Shown here: positions 17,073 through 25,777 of the stretch, one piece after another
How the letters are laid out: every line of letters begins with the position of its first letter
Position numbering within the stretch: position 1 is the first letter of the stretch
Source of the DNA: an uncultured Clostridia bacterium
GTDB taxonomy: Bacteria; Bacillota; Clostridia; Lachnospirales; Lachnospiraceae
Assembly: GCA_937895705.1 (NCBI GenBank)
Contig: CALBKM010000046.1
Coordinates: 108,727-172,726, forward strand
Length of the DNA stretch: 64,000 nucleotides
Reading direction: 5' to 3'
Notes under the pieces: model-generated
The model's database searches: none
What the model saw: only the letters and a program-made list of their open reading frames with translations
Told to the model about the DNA's origin: nothing
Program-made: the position numbers and the translations under genes

Positions 17073-18902
17073 TTACTCTGAAATATTTAGGATGATTCCC
17101 ACATCTTTTACACTGCCGCCCGCAACAATGGTTTTGTTATAGTCTGCCGGAGTCACGGTAATCACATTTCCTTTTACACTCACCGTACAATTCCAGAACT
17201 GTTCCACAGACACCTTGGCGCCGCTTTTTACGGTCAGCTTCCGTTCCCATCCGGACACACTCTTGTCCGTGTCATTTTCTATGTTCAGGGACAACTGCAC
17301 ACCCACACCGCCGTCCTTGTACCAGCTGTTGGTGACAAAGTATACCAGCCCATCCCCTGCCGTTACAATCTTTTCCACATCCTCTGTGGTCATCGCCTGG
17401 GGATTGCCTCCCCCGGAAGAATCTCCGGACATTCCGGTATCATCTCCCTGCCCCGCTTCCGTAGTGCCGGATAGTGCAGAGCCGATACCGACACCGGCAT
17501 CCTTAAGCATATTCACAAACCACTTACCACTCTTGGACAGGTCCTTTTCCGTAAAACCGTTCACCTTTGTATTACCTGCCGCAATCATGGAGGAGCTTTC
17601 GTTTTTGTTGGCCAAATTCCACATGACATGACTGATGCCGTAGCCGTCCAGCATATCGATCCAAAGCTTCGCCTGCTTCTCGTTAATCACACCGTCACCG
17701 GAGGCTTCACAAATGCCGTACTCCGTTACAAAAATCGGCAATCCCTTTTTCACTGCGGTCTTACACTTATTTCGTAACGAATCCGTGTGGGTAGAAGCAT
17801 AGAAATGCAGCGCATACATCACGTTATCATACTCCGTAATCGGGTCCTTTGCCGCAATATCCACGTCCTGGGACCAGGTCGGAGTTCCCACGATAATAAT
17901 CGCATTCGGCGCATGCTTTCGAATCACCGGAATCACTTCCAAGGCATACTTTTTAATCATACTCCAAGACGTTCCGCCGTTGGGCTCGTTACAAATCTCG
18001 TAAATCACATGCGGGTCGTCCTTGTAGGTCTTTGCCATTTCCTCAAAGAACTTCTTTGCCTCGTCCTTGTATTTGTTCGGGTCCTGGTCCTGCAACACAT
18101 GCCAGTCGATAATCACATACATATCCTCGGCAATGGCCGCCTCAACACCCTTATGCACCAGCTTTTTCAGCTTCTCCTTCTGGTCATCGCCGTTGGTACA
18201 ATAGCCTGCTCCCTCTGCCGTATACATGGCCAGACGGAACACATTACAGCCCCACTCCTCGTTAAACTGGCGGATGGCCGCATCGTTTACATACTGCGGG
18301 AACCAGCCGAGACCATGGGTACTGACACCCCGAAGCTGTACCAGCTTGTTATCCTTATCCGCAAGATAGGTACCCTCTACATGAAGTCTGCCGTAGTAGC
18401 CGTTCTCGCCCTTTGCCGTCGGGATATTCGTCGGCTTTGCTCCTGCGGTCGGTTTCGGAGTTGCGGTCGGCTTCGGTGTAGCGGTTGCCTCCGGGACAAT
18501 CGTTGCTTTCGGTCCTTCCGTAGGGCTCGGAGCATCGGTCAGATTCGGCGCATCCGTCGGTACCGGGGTTGTCCCTTCCTCAGGCACCTCAGTTGGTGCC
18601 GCCCCTTCTGTCGGTGTCAATTCCGGTACAAGCGTAGGTTTTACGCTCCCTGTCGGAACAGCAGTGGGCGTTATCCCATCGTCAGGTGTTTTCGTCGACA
18701 AATCCTCTTTCGGAGCATTCGAAGGCTGTACACCCTCTGTCACTCCCGGCACTTCCTGCTCCTGGCGCTCAAAAGCTTCTTCTGCTGCTTTTCTTCCCTT
18801 TGTCTCTCCGATGGGCATGCCGATTAAGATACCGATTAACACACCGATACCAAGAATTGCCAATCCTGCCGTCAGGTATTTCCAAATCTTTTTCAATTTC
18901 AT
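17073..18902 (-). CDS. Membrane-anchored GH5 endoglucanase with C-terminal CBM2-like domain
   Basis: 609 residues. N-terminal signal-anchor helix (about 9-30), then a long Pro/Thr-rich linker (about 50-165) with PKPTATPKPT-type repeats. The glycoside hydrolase family 5 barrel (about 170-470) carries the acid/base Glu in YEICNEPNG and the nucleophile Glu in IFVTEYGIC. After a Gly/Ser linker, the C-terminal domain (about 505-609) has the W-spaced pattern SWYKDGGVGVQL, SGWERKL and FWNCTV, like CBM2 cellulose-binding modules. It probably cleaves beta-1,4-glucans at the cell surface. No sortase motif is seen, so anchoring is by the N-terminal helix. It follows a DUF4003 gene by 16 bp. Confidence 0.92.
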   Translation of the reverse strand: MKLKKIWKYLTAGLAILGIGVLIGILIGMPIGETKGRKAAEEAFERQEQEVPGVTEGVQPSNAPKEDLSTKTPDDGITPTAVPTGSVKPTLVPELTPTEGAAPTEVPEEGTTPVPTDAPNLTDAPSPTEGPKATIVPEATATPKPTATPKPTAGAKPTNIPTAKGENGYYGRLHVEGTYLADKDNKLVQLRGVSTHGLGWFPQYVNDAAIRQFNEEWGCNVFRLAMYTAEGAGYCTNGDDQKEKLKKLVHKGVEAAIAEDMYVIIDWHVLQDQDPNKYKDEAKKFFEEMAKTYKDDPHVIYEICNEPNGGTSWSMIKKYALEVIPVIRKHAPNAIIIVGTPTWSQDVDIAAKDPITEYDNVMYALHFYASTHTDSLRNKCKTAVKKGLPIFVTEYGICEASGDGVINEKQAKLWIDMLDGYGISHVMWNLANKNESSSMIAAGNTKVNGFTEKDLSKSGKWFVNMLKDAGVGIGSALSGTTEAGQGDDTGMSGDSSGGGNPQAMTTEDVEKIVTAGDGLVYFVTNSWYKDGGVGVQLSLNIENDTDKSVSGWERKLTVKSGAKVSVEQFWNCTVSVKGNVITVTPADYNKTIVAGGSVKDVGIILNISE

Positions 18903-18918
18903 TTTTTACCCTTCCTTT

Positions 18919-19908
18919 TTACGAACTTGCCGCGGACGCCGCTGCCGCCGAGCTGGCCGCCATGATTGAAATCATTGCTGCCTGCTGAGCCACCACGGTT
19001 GCAATGGAGCTCTGGATTAACGCCGTCTCGGACACAGCATTCTGTCCCTCCTGCTCCTGCAACAGCATTCCTGCAAACATCAATCTCTGTTTTACGGAAA
19101 CATAGCCCCATAATCCGAAGCCTTTCTGCTTCGATAACCAGGTGCTTACTTCTTCCATTTCTTCCGCCAGAGCTTCGTAATTTTCATTTGTCATTGCCAA
19201 AATGCCCAGCATCGGCAATTCATAACCGGTTCCGTACTTTAAGCCGCAAGCCTTCAGCGTATCATACAACGCCATGACCTTTTCACATTTTTCTTCCGCT
19301 GTCCCATCATATAATGCCAGCACATGACTTAAAGACTGTACGGAATTCTTCGGGTAACGGGTATTCTCCGTCAAAAAGCGATAACACGCTTCCGCCTCCG
19401 TCACCAGCTCCTCCACGCTCTTTTCCGACAACGCCAGAAGTGCGCAAAAGGAACTGTCTTCCGAAGAAGTCAAAAACGGATGCTCCTTCTTGATCCGATC
19501 ATAAATCTCTTTTGTTTTATCAACAATCTCTTCCTGTCTCTCTAAGGACACCAGACGCACAACAGACATGGCCGCCATCGGAAGATATGCGGAATCTCTA
19601 AGCTTTGCCTTCATCATCTCATGTATCCGTATTCCGTCCGCAAGCAACAGTTCCGCATTCGGACTCACCGCCAACATTGCCGTTACCGCACAATTGGCAT
19701 TGCCTTTGAAATTGGAAAATGTACTTGTTTTTTCTTTGATCAAGGCCTTACATTGCTTCAATGTTACTACATCCGCACGCTTCTCTTTCGACGTAATCAT
19801 ATACGCGGCAGACAAATTAAGCAAATTGCTCCCCCACTTAAACGCCTCATTCATCGTATCCCGATTTTGAATCAATAATTCACAACGTCTTCTTACTTCA
19901 TCCCTCAT
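18919..19908 (-). CDS. DUF4003 family protein
   Basis: 329 residues, mostly helical and soluble, matching the DUF4003 family of Firmicutes (about 320 residues; N-terminal MRDEVRRRCELLIQN and a repeated helical core). The C-terminus ends in a very Ala/Ser-rich low-complexity tail (MAASSAAAASAASS), typical of this family. GGGAG precedes the ATG. It is the first gene of the probable DUF4003-cellulase-RlmD transcript. The molecular function is unknown. Confidence 0.8.
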   Translation of the reverse strand: MRDEVRRRCELLIQNRDTMNEAFKWGSNLLNLSAAYMITSKEKRADVVTLKQCKALIKEKTSTFSNFKGNANCAVTAMLAVSPNAELLLADGIRIHEMMKAKLRDSAYLPMAAMSVVRLVSLERQEEIVDKTKEIYDRIKKEHPFLTSSEDSSFCALLALSEKSVEELVTEAEACYRFLTENTRYPKNSVQSLSHVLALYDGTAEEKCEKVMALYDTLKACGLKYGTGYELPMLGILAMTNENYEALAEEMEEVSTWLSKQKGFGLWGYVSVKQRLMFAGMLLQEQEGQNAVSETALIQSSIATVVAQQAAMISIMAASSAAAASAASS

Positions 19909-20042
19909 ACCGGATCTCCCTTCGTATCTTTTGTTATACTTTGAAACATACTTCCATTATATTTCTTGTAGCAAGGAAAAGCAAGGGAATTTGTATATAC
20001 CGCAAAGCATTTTCCTTTTCAAAAGATCGGAATTTCCGCAAT

Positions 20043-20078
20043 AAAAAAGGAGCCTTAACATCTCTGTCACGGCTCCTT
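20043..20078 (-). terminator. Terminator of the XRE-TPR regulator gene
   Basis: AAGGAGCC (20047-20054) pairs with GGCTCCTT (20071-20078), followed on the minus strand by six T. It lies directly beyond the gene's stop. Confidence 0.8.
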
Positions 20079-20083
20079 CCCTT

Positions 20084-21115
20084 TTACTTCTCGCCCAATA
20101 ATTTCTCCAACTGCGCTATCTCATCCTTTGCCCATGTAATGTCATTATCCTCTTCCGTCACACCGTAATCCTTTATAAGCCCTTCCATAATAAGTTCCCA
20201 TTCCTTCTTTGCTTCCGCAAAACGTCCCAGCTTCTTATACAGAAACGCCAGGGAGTACATCATATCCATCTTACGCGGGGCTTGTTGTGCTTCATAAGCA
20301 TTGTTGAAACAAGCAATTGCTCTTTCGTACTCATTGAGGCGGTTAAAACGCTCGCCAACCTCATACTGACCAAGCCAGTCTGTCTTCGGAACGATACTCC
20401 AGATTTCTTTTGCCTTCTCCTCCTCGCCTTTTGCAAGCACAATATCTCCCAGGAACACTTCCTTCATAGACTTGGTTTCACCGGAAAACTTTACCGCAGT
20501 AAGCAATTCTTCCGCTCTGTCAAAATACTTCTTAGAAATCATTGCTTCAATTAACATACGGTACAGACCGATATTCTGCGGATACTTTCTCGCATACGGC
20601 TCGCACACCCGGATGAACCAGTCATTGTCGCTGTGCTGTTTGTACTCGCTACCGCCCCGGACACCGCGATATAAAGAATATACTTCCTCGTCCATCGGAG
20701 CAAGCTCCATTGCCTGTTCCAACATCTTTCCGGCTGTAATTAAATCCGTATTTGTCTTTGCCAAATACACCTTTGCATACCGCTTCATTGCGCCCACATC
20801 CTTGGGATTCTCCCGTAAGATTCCGTCCAGGATGCGCTTTGCGTACGCATAATTCTGATCGGTCATGGTCTCACGCTGTAACATGGCATCAATCCGCTCC
20901 AGCTCATCCTCATGATCCACGGAAAACAGTTCATCGATTCTGACACCGAAAAACACTGCCAGCTTCGGCAACAACGTAATATCCGGTAACGTTGTCCCTG
21001 TCTCCCATTTACTTACCGCCTGATAAGAAATTCCCAAATACTCCGCCAACGCATCCTGGGTGACCCCCTGCTCCGTACGCAATCTTTTGATCACACTTCC
21101 TAAATTAAAATCCAT
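20084..21115 (-). CDS. XRE helix-turn-helix protein with TPR-like C-terminal domain
   Basis: 343 residues. N-terminal XRE domain (about 5-62): RLRTEQGVTQDALAEYLGIS and QAVSKWETGTTLPD. The remaining 270 residues are helix pairs of tetratricopeptide type, as in Rgg/PlcR-like or stress-responsive regulators that bind peptides or partner proteins. A consensus promoter (TTGAAA-17-TATGAT) and the palindrome ATCAGCTGAT between promoter and start suggest autoregulation. Monocistronic, with its own terminator. Confidence 0.9.
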   Translation of the reverse strand: MDFNLGSVIKRLRTEQGVTQDALAEYLGISYQAVSKWETGTTLPDITLLPKLAVFFGVRIDELFSVDHEDELERIDAMLQRETMTDQNYAYAKRILDGILRENPKDVGAMKRYAKVYLAKTNTDLITAGKMLEQAMELAPMDEEVYSLYRGVRGGSEYKQHSDNDWFIRVCEPYARKYPQNIGLYRMLIEAMISKKYFDRAEELLTAVKFSGETKSMKEVFLGDIVLAKGEEEKAKEIWSIVPKTDWLGQYEVGERFNRLNEYERAIACFNNAYEAQQAPRKMDMMYSLAFLYKKLGRFAEAKKEWELIMEGLIKDYGVTEEDNDITWAKDEIAQLEKLLGEK

Positions 21116-21140
21116 ATCTTTAATCCTCCGTAATTGTTAT

Positions 21141-21185
21141 ATCAGCTGATGGTTGTATCATACCGCATTTTTTACAAACTTTCAA
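21141..21185 (-). promoter_or_regulatory. Promoter and palindromic operator of the XRE-TPR gene
   Basis: On the minus strand TTGAAA (21180-21185), 17 bp, TATGAT (21157-21162). The perfect palindrome ATCAGCTGAT (21141-21150) follows just downstream of the -10 box, a likely autoregulatory site. Confidence 0.6.
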
Positions 21186-21368
21186 TAACTGCGCACGTTA
21201 GAGGACTCAACCGGAAGGTGAGTAGTAAGTTTTCTTATATCTTTTGCACCATCGCAACTCCATCATTCTGCCCTAGACACCTTCGACATTCTCCTTTATC
21301 CCTGAAGATAAATCGCCACCTTCTAAGGAAACAGTTTGTCTCTTCCTTTGTTTATAGAAAACTGAAAT
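21186..21368. other. Intergenic stretch without recognisable features
   Basis: Between the XRE-TPR promoter and the long palindrome. No supported ORF, terminator or repeat is seen. The sequence is not especially AT-rich and may be remnant DNA. Confidence 0.4.
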
Positions 21369-21600
21369 TGCGAAAAGACCTTCCTGCAAGAACCTTTGAA
21401 CTTTACGCAGGATATTAGACTTTCTTATTACTTCGATAGTCTGTCAGCAATGCTCAAACAGGATGTTTGAGCAAGCCCGCCATAAGGCATGGATGCCGCA
21501 TCAGGGCGGTTGCGTCACTTTAACCATACTCTCCCGAAGTAATTAGAAAGACTTATATCCGTAGTAGGAGAAAAGGTTCTTACAGGAAGGTCTTTTCGCA
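21369..21600. repeat. 232-bp imperfect palindrome (MITE-like or long-hairpin RNA)
   Basis: The ends TGCGAAAAGACCTTCCTG (21369-21386) and its complement (21583-21600) begin arms of about 70 nt. The outer 30 positions match at 29, an internal loop of about 12 follows, then GGATAT and a 20-nt block with three mismatches ending ATTACTTCG. The centre holds a hairpin GCTCAAACA-GGA-TGTTTGAGC and a GCCCGCC/GGGCGG pair. There is no coding capacity. It lies downstream of the tpiA terminator, in the gap to the XRE-TPR gene. Confidence 0.7.
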
Positions 21601-21611
21601 TTATTTTTATT

Positions 21612-21646
21612 GTAAAACAAAAGGAGAGACAAACGTCCCTCCTTTT
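21612..21646 (-). terminator. Terminator of the pgk-tpiA transcript
   Basis: AAAAGGAGAGAC (21619-21630) pairs with GTCCCTCCTTTT (21635-21646), with one mismatch. On the minus strand the hairpin continues into GTTTTAC. It lies 16 bp after the tpiA stop. Confidence 0.75.
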
Positions 21647-21661
21647 GCATAGCGATTTATC

Positions 21662-22408
21662 TTACTTATAATTTACAATCTTACCGAAGTCCGGCTTTAA
21701 GCTTGCGCCGCCAACCAAACCACCGTCGATGTTTGCCTGTGCAAACAGCTCCGGAGCGCTTGCTGCGGATACGCTGCCGCCGTACTGGATGCGGATTGCA
21801 TCAGCGGTAGCTGCATCGTAAATCTCAGCGATGCAAGCACGAATTGCTGCACATACTTCCTCCGCCTGCTCGGTGGTAGCAACCTTACCGGTACCGATTG
21901 CCCAAATCGGCTCGTAAGCAATCACAGCGGTCTTAGCCTGCTCTGCGGTTACATTTAAGAACGCAATCTTAATCTGCATACGAATCCAATCGATGGTGAT
22001 GCCCTGCTCTCTCTGAGTTAAGGACTCACCACAGCAGATAATCGGGGTGATGCCGTGCTCGAATGCCTTAAGAACCTTCTTGTTAACGGTCTCATCGGTC
22101 TCAGCGAAGTACTCACGTCTCTCGGAATGTCCGATGATTACGTACTTTACGCCGATGTCAGTTAACATGTTCGGAGCGATTTCGCCGGTGTAAGCGCCGG
22201 ACTCTTCGTAGAACATGTTCTCTGCACCGATTTCGATGTTGGTTCCCTTTGCAGCCTCAAGAGCCGGGATCAGGGAAATAGCCGGTACGCAGAATACAAC
22301 GTCAACTTCGTCATTCTTTACTAACGGCTTTAACTCCTCGATTAACTTTACGGTCTCGCTCGGAGTCTTATTCATTTTCCAGTTTCCTGCAATAATCTTC
22401 TTACGCAT
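21662..22408 (-). CDS. tpiA: Triosephosphate isomerase
   Basis: 248 residues, the normal length. Interconverts dihydroxyacetone phosphate and glyceraldehyde-3-phosphate in glycolysis. Seen: substrate-binding Asn/Lys in AGNWKMNKT, catalytic His in IIGHSERREYF, catalytic Glu in VIAYEPIWAIGTG (flexible loop AIGTGK) and the phosphate-binding GGSVS. Last gene of the gap-pgk-tpiA cluster, ending at an intrinsic terminator. Confidence 0.99.
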   Translation of the reverse strand: MRKKIIAGNWKMNKTPSETVKLIEELKPLVKNDEVDVVFCVPAISLIPALEAAKGTNIEIGAENMFYEESGAYTGEIAPNMLTDIGVKYVIIGHSERREYFAETDETVNKKVLKAFEHGITPIICCGESLTQREQGITIDWIRMQIKIAFLNVTAEQAKTAVIAYEPIWAIGTGKVATTEQAEEVCAAIRACIAEIYDAATADAIRIQYGGSVSAASAPELFAQANIDGGLVGGASLKPDFGKIVNYK

Positions 22409-22492
22409 AATTGTACCCTTTCTTATATAACAAACTTACCGGATGCGAATGAGCACATCCGCACCCGGCATAATTTCTTTCTAAAGAGAATC

Positions 22493-23686
22493 TTACTTAT
22501 CGTTTGCTGCTGCAACGCCCGGAAGCTCCTTACCTTCAAGGAACTCTAAGGAAGCGCCGCCACCGGTGGAGATGTGGGACATCTTATCACCGTAACCAAG
22601 CTGGTTAACAGCTGCTGCGGAATCACCGCCACCGATAATGGTGGTAGCATCGATGTTTGCAAGAGCCTCAGCTACAGCGATGGTACCCTTTGCAAAGTTG
22701 GACATTTCGAATACGCCCATCGGTCCGTTCCAAACAACGGTCTTTGCATCCTTGATAGCATTTGCATAAAGCTCACGGGTCTTCTCACCGATATCAAGAC
22801 CTTCCTCGTCTGCTGCGATCTCGCCGCGGCCTACGGTACGGAACGGAACATCGTTAGAGAATTCCTTTGCAACAACGGTATCAACCGGGATTAACAACTT
22901 AACGCCGTTCTTCTCAGCCTTTGCCATCATTTCCTTTGCGTAGTCAAGGTAATCAGCCTCAAGTAAGGAATTACCAACCTCTTCGCCCATAGCCTTCATG
23001 AAGGTGTAAGCCATACCACCGCCGATGATTAAGGTATCAACCTTATCAAGGAGGTTGTTGATAACGGAAATCTTAGAGGAAACCTTAGAACCGCCAAGGA
23101 TTGCAACGAACGGACGAACCGGGTTGTTTACTGCATTGCCGAGGAAATCGATTTCCTTCTGCATTAAGTAACCAACTACTGCGGTGTCAACATACTCGGT
23201 TACACCAACGTTGGAGCAGTGTGCTCTGTGAGCGGTACCGAATGCATCGTTTACGAAAACGTCACAAAGGGAAGCAAGTTCCTTGGAGAAAGCCTCTCCG
23301 TTCTTGGTCTCTTCTGCTCTGTAACGGGTATTCTCTAAAAGAACTACGTCGCCGTCGTTCATAGCTGCTACAGCTGCCTTTGCGTTGTCGCCAACAACAG
23401 TTGCATCTGCTGCGAACTTTACTTCCTGACCGAGGAGCTTAGTTAAAGCTACTGCTACCGGTGCTAAAGATAACTCCGGCTTCGGCTCTCCCTTCGGCTT
23501 ACCGAGGTGGGAGCAAAGGATTAACTTGCCGCCGTCATTGATTAACTTCTTAAGAGTCGGAAGAGCTGCTACCAGACGGGTATCGTCGGTAATCTGGCCA
23601 TCCTTTAACGGTACGTTGAAATCACAACGAACCAGTACTCTTTTGCCCTTTACATTGATATCATCAACAGACTTCTTGTTTAACAT
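22493..23686 (-). CDS. pgk: Phosphoglycerate kinase
   Basis: About 397 residues. Transfers phosphate from 1,3-bisphosphoglycerate to ADP in glycolysis. Seen: RCDFNVPL and HLGKPKG in the N-domain substrate site, LGGSKVSSKI, GGGMAYTF, and the C-domain nucleotide loop GGGDSAAAV. The longest frame opens at 23761, but that stretch contains a terminator hairpin. The true start is MLNKKSVDD with AAAGGAG 6 nt upstream. The gene sits between gap and tpiA. The hairpin separating it from gap implies either read-through or its own promoter. Confidence 0.98.
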   Translation of the reverse strand: MLNKKSVDDINVKGKRVLVRCDFNVPLKDGQITDDTRLVAALPTLKKLINDGGKLILCSHLGKPKGEPKPELSLAPVAVALTKLLGQEVKFAADATVVGDNAKAAVAAMNDGDVVLLENTRYRAEETKNGEAFSKELASLCDVFVNDAFGTAHRAHCSNVGVTEYVDTAVVGYLMQKEIDFLGNAVNNPVRPFVAILGGSKVSSKISVINNLLDKVDTLIIGGGMAYTFMKAMGEEVGNSLLEADYLDYAKEMMAKAEKNGVKLLIPVDTVVAKEFSNDVPFRTVGRGEIAADEEGLDIGEKTRELYANAIKDAKTVVWNGPMGVFEMSNFAKGTIAVAEALANIDATTIIGGGDSAAAVNQLGYGDKMSHISTGGGASLEFLEGKELPGVAAANDK

Positions 23687-23718
23687 GATGAATCTCCTTT
23701 CAAAGTAAGTTTTTAATG

Positions 23719-23750
23719 AAAAAGGGTCCGGTCCATACCAGACCGGACCC
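23719..23750 (-). terminator. Intercistronic terminator between gap and pgk
   Basis: GGGTCCGGTC (23724-23733) pairs perfectly with GACCGGACCC (23741-23750). On the minus strand it is followed by TTTTT. A strong intrinsic terminator placed inside a glycolytic operon would lower pgk-tpiA expression relative to gap. Confidence 0.85.
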
Positions 23751-23774
23751 TCTTGGATCAAAGTTATTGAACTC

Positions 23775-24791
23775 TTATGCTAACTCAGCGAAGTACTTAA
23801 TGGTTCTAACCATCTGGCTGGTGTAGGAGTTCTCGTTGTCGTACCAGGAAACAACCTGTACCTGATAGGTGTCCTCGCCTACCTTGCTAACCATGGTCTG
23901 GGTAGCATCGAAGAGGGAACCGTAGGTGATACCAACGATATCGGAGGAAACAAGCTCTTCCTCGGTGTAACCAAAGGATGCGGAAGAAGCTGCCTTCATA
24001 GCTGCGTTAATGCCTTCCTTGGTAACGTCCTTGCCCTTAACAACTGCAACAAGGATCGTGGTGGAACCGGTCGGAACCGGAACTCTCTGAGCAGAGCCGA
24101 TAAGCTTGCCGTTTAACTCCGGAATTACAAGGCCGATTGCCTTTGCAGCACCGGTGCTGTTCGGAACGATGTTCACAGCGCCTGCACGAGCTCTTCTTAA
24201 GTCACCCTTTCTGTGCGGACCGTCAAGGATCATCTGGTCACCGGTGTAAGCGTGAATGGTGCTCATGATACCGCTCTGAATCGGAGCGTAGTCATTTAAA
24301 GCCTTTGCCATCGGAGCTAAGCAGTTGGTGGTACAAGAAGCAGCAGAGATGATGGTATCCTCAGCCTTTAAGGTCTTCTCGTTTACGCTGAATACAACGG
24401 TCGGGAGATCGTTACCAGCCGGAGCGGAAATAACAACCTTCTTTGCGCCTGCGTTGATATGAGCCATGGACTTCTCCTTGGAGCAGTAGAAACCGGTACA
24501 CTCAAGAACTACGTCTACACCGATCTCACCCCACGGAAGGTTTGCAGCGTCCTTCTCTGCATAAATCTTGATGGTCTTGCCATCAACGGTGATGGAATCC
24601 TCACCTGCTACTACGGTATCGCCGAGAGCGTATCTGCCCTGTGCGGAATCGTACTTTAACAAGTGTGCCAACATCTTCGGGCTGGTTAAGTCGTTGATTG
24701 CAACGATCTCGTAACCCTCTGCTCCGAACATCTGTCTGAATGCAAGACGTCCGATACGACCAAAGCCGTTAATTGCTACTTTTACTGCCAT
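23775..24791 (-). CDS. gap: Glyceraldehyde-3-phosphate dehydrogenase
   Basis: 338 residues. NAD-dependent oxidation and phosphorylation of glyceraldehyde-3-phosphate. Seen: NAD-binding INGFGRIGRLAFR at the N-terminus, catalytic Cys in ISAASCTTNCLAP near residue 155, and WYDNENSYTSQMV at the C-terminus. The ATG follows AGGAGG. Head of the gap-pgk-tpiA cluster. The 5' leader carries a promoter and a long dyad at 24835-24873 that could bind a CggR-type repressor. Confidence 0.99.
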   Translation of the reverse strand: MAVKVAINGFGRIGRLAFRQMFGAEGYEIVAINDLTSPKMLAHLLKYDSAQGRYALGDTVVAGEDSITVDGKTIKIYAEKDAANLPWGEIGVDVVLECTGFYCSKEKSMAHINAGAKKVVISAPAGNDLPTVVFSVNEKTLKAEDTIISAASCTTNCLAPMAKALNDYAPIQSGIMSTIHAYTGDQMILDGPHRKGDLRRARAGAVNIVPNSTGAAKAIGLVIPELNGKLIGSAQRVPVPTGSTTILVAVVKGKDVTKEGINAAMKAASSASFGYTEEELVSSDIVGITYGSLFDATQTMVSKVGEDTYQVQVVSWYDNENSYTSQMVRTIKYFAELA

Positions 24792-24834
24792 TTTAAATGT
24801 CCTCCTGTAAAATGTTTTTCATTATTAAAAGGCT

Positions 24835-24873
24835 TGTCATTTTTTTGTCAATCAAGTTGACACCCAAAATGAC
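24835..24873 (-). promoter_or_regulatory. Dyad operator or leader hairpin in the gap 5' untranslated region
   Basis: GTCATTTTTTTGTCAA (left arm on plus) faces TTGACACCCAAAATGAC around a 5-nt centre. The core is the palindrome TGTCAA-N5-TTGACA. It lies between the gap promoter and the start codon, where a CggR-like roadblock repressor would bind. No repressor gene is present in the window. Confidence 0.5.
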
Positions 24874-24895
24874 CTACCCTAACGAACCATTTCAT

Positions 24896-24924
24896 ATTTT
24901 ACCTAATATGTCAAAAAATATCAA
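24896..24924 (-). promoter_or_regulatory. gap promoter
   Basis: On the minus strand TTGATA (24919-24924), 17 bp, TAAAAT (24896-24901). It gives a leader of about 100 nt before gap. Confidence 0.65.
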
Positions 24925-24947
24925 GTACTATTTTAAAAAAATTATGA

Positions 24948-25484
24948 TTAGTTTGCGGTTCCGAATTTACTGAACGGAAAAATCCGTAAAATCATCTTTC
25001 CTCCGATACGTGAAAGGGGCACGATTCCCACGGACTCCGACCGGCTGTCCTTGCTGATGGAGCGGTTGTCGCCGAGGACAAAATACTCGTCCTCACCCAA
25101 TGTCACTCCTTCCTTTGCAATTCCCGGGGAACCCATCTGCGTAGAACCGAAGTTCTCCGTAAGAGGTTCCTCGTTTATATAAATTGTATTTCCGTCGATA
25201 CGGACGGTTTCCCCCGGCAAACCGATAATACGCTTCACATAATACCGGCCGTTTCTCTTCTTTGCGGTTTCGTCCGGATAGAACACAATCGTATCAAACC
25301 GGTCCAATGCTCCGAAATAGCGGGAAACCTTTTCCACCAGTATATTGTCGCCGTCCTGTAACGTGCTCTCCATCGAAGGGCCGTCCACAATGACGCGTTC
25401 CATCAAAAATCTGGGAACACCGAACAGCAACAATGCAGAAACAGCAACTAATACTACCGTCTCTACAATCATCTTTTTCTTCAT
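24948..25484 (-). CDS. lepB: Signal peptidase I
   Basis: About 178 residues. Membrane serine protease that removes signal peptides. One N-terminal membrane helix (about 5-25), catalytic Ser in VDGPSMESTLQ, catalytic Lys in YYVKRIIGLPGE, and the box VLGDNRSISKDSR. The longer frame from 25517 overlaps rpoZ. ATG 25484, eight bases past the rpoZ stop, gives the usual MKKKM start with GAGGAAG upstream. Last gene of the yicC-remA-rpoZ-lepB run. Confidence 0.95.
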   Translation of the reverse strand: MKKKMIVETVVLVAVSALLLFGVPRFLMERVIVDGPSMESTLQDGDNILVEKVSRYFGALDRFDTIVFYPDETAKKRNGRYYVKRIIGLPGETVRIDGNTIYINEEPLTENFGSTQMGSPGIAKEGVTLGEDEYFVLGDNRSISKDSRSESVGIVPLSRIGGKMILRIFPFSKFGTAN

Positions 25485-25491
25485 AGTGATA

Positions 25492-25731
25492 TTATTCTTC
25501 CTCTTCGTCTCCCACAATTTTTACTTTACCCTGGTATACTTCTTCTACCGCAACGGAAAGCGGCTTGTTACACTTAGCTTCCGCATAAGGCTGCGCACCG
25601 GAAATAATCTGACGTGCTCTCTTTGCCGTAGCCAGCACTACGGAATAACGGCTGTTAACTACCGGAGCTTCTCCCGGCTCAACCTCACTGTTTAAAACCT
25701 GCATTAAATCTGCATAAGACGGATGTAACAT
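25492..25731 (-). CDS. rpoZ: RNA polymerase omega subunit
   Basis: About 79 residues. Assembles with the beta' subunit of RNA polymerase. Starts MLHPSYADLM, preceded by AAGGAG at 8 nt; core RYSVVLATAKRARQI and an acidic tail VGDEEEE. A 24-residue longer frame overlaps remA and lacks a ribosome-binding site. Genes for guanylate kinase usually sit directly upstream of rpoZ in Firmicutes; here remA is the immediate neighbour. Confidence 0.93.
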   Translation of the reverse strand: MLHPSYADLMQVLNSEVEPGEAPVVNSRYSVVLATAKRARQIISGAQPYAEAKCNKPLSVAVEEVYQGKVKIVGDEEEE

Positions 25732-25777
25732 ACTTAGTTCTCCTTCCATAAACTCTATTTTCCGGCTTTCGCCTAAT

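Noticed and set aside
17787..18827. 346-codon frame antisense to the cellulase gene
   Set aside because: Cys/Arg/His-rich translation, typical of an antisense shadow; no ribosome-binding site; the cellulase frame is certain.
21369..21600. 6S RNA
   Set aside because: The arms pair almost perfectly over 30 bp and lack the large central bubble expected of 6S RNA; I could not match its ends.
23687..23761. N-terminal extension of phosphoglycerate kinase
   Set aside because: The region holds a perfect terminator hairpin, and the normal start has a proper ribosome-binding site.
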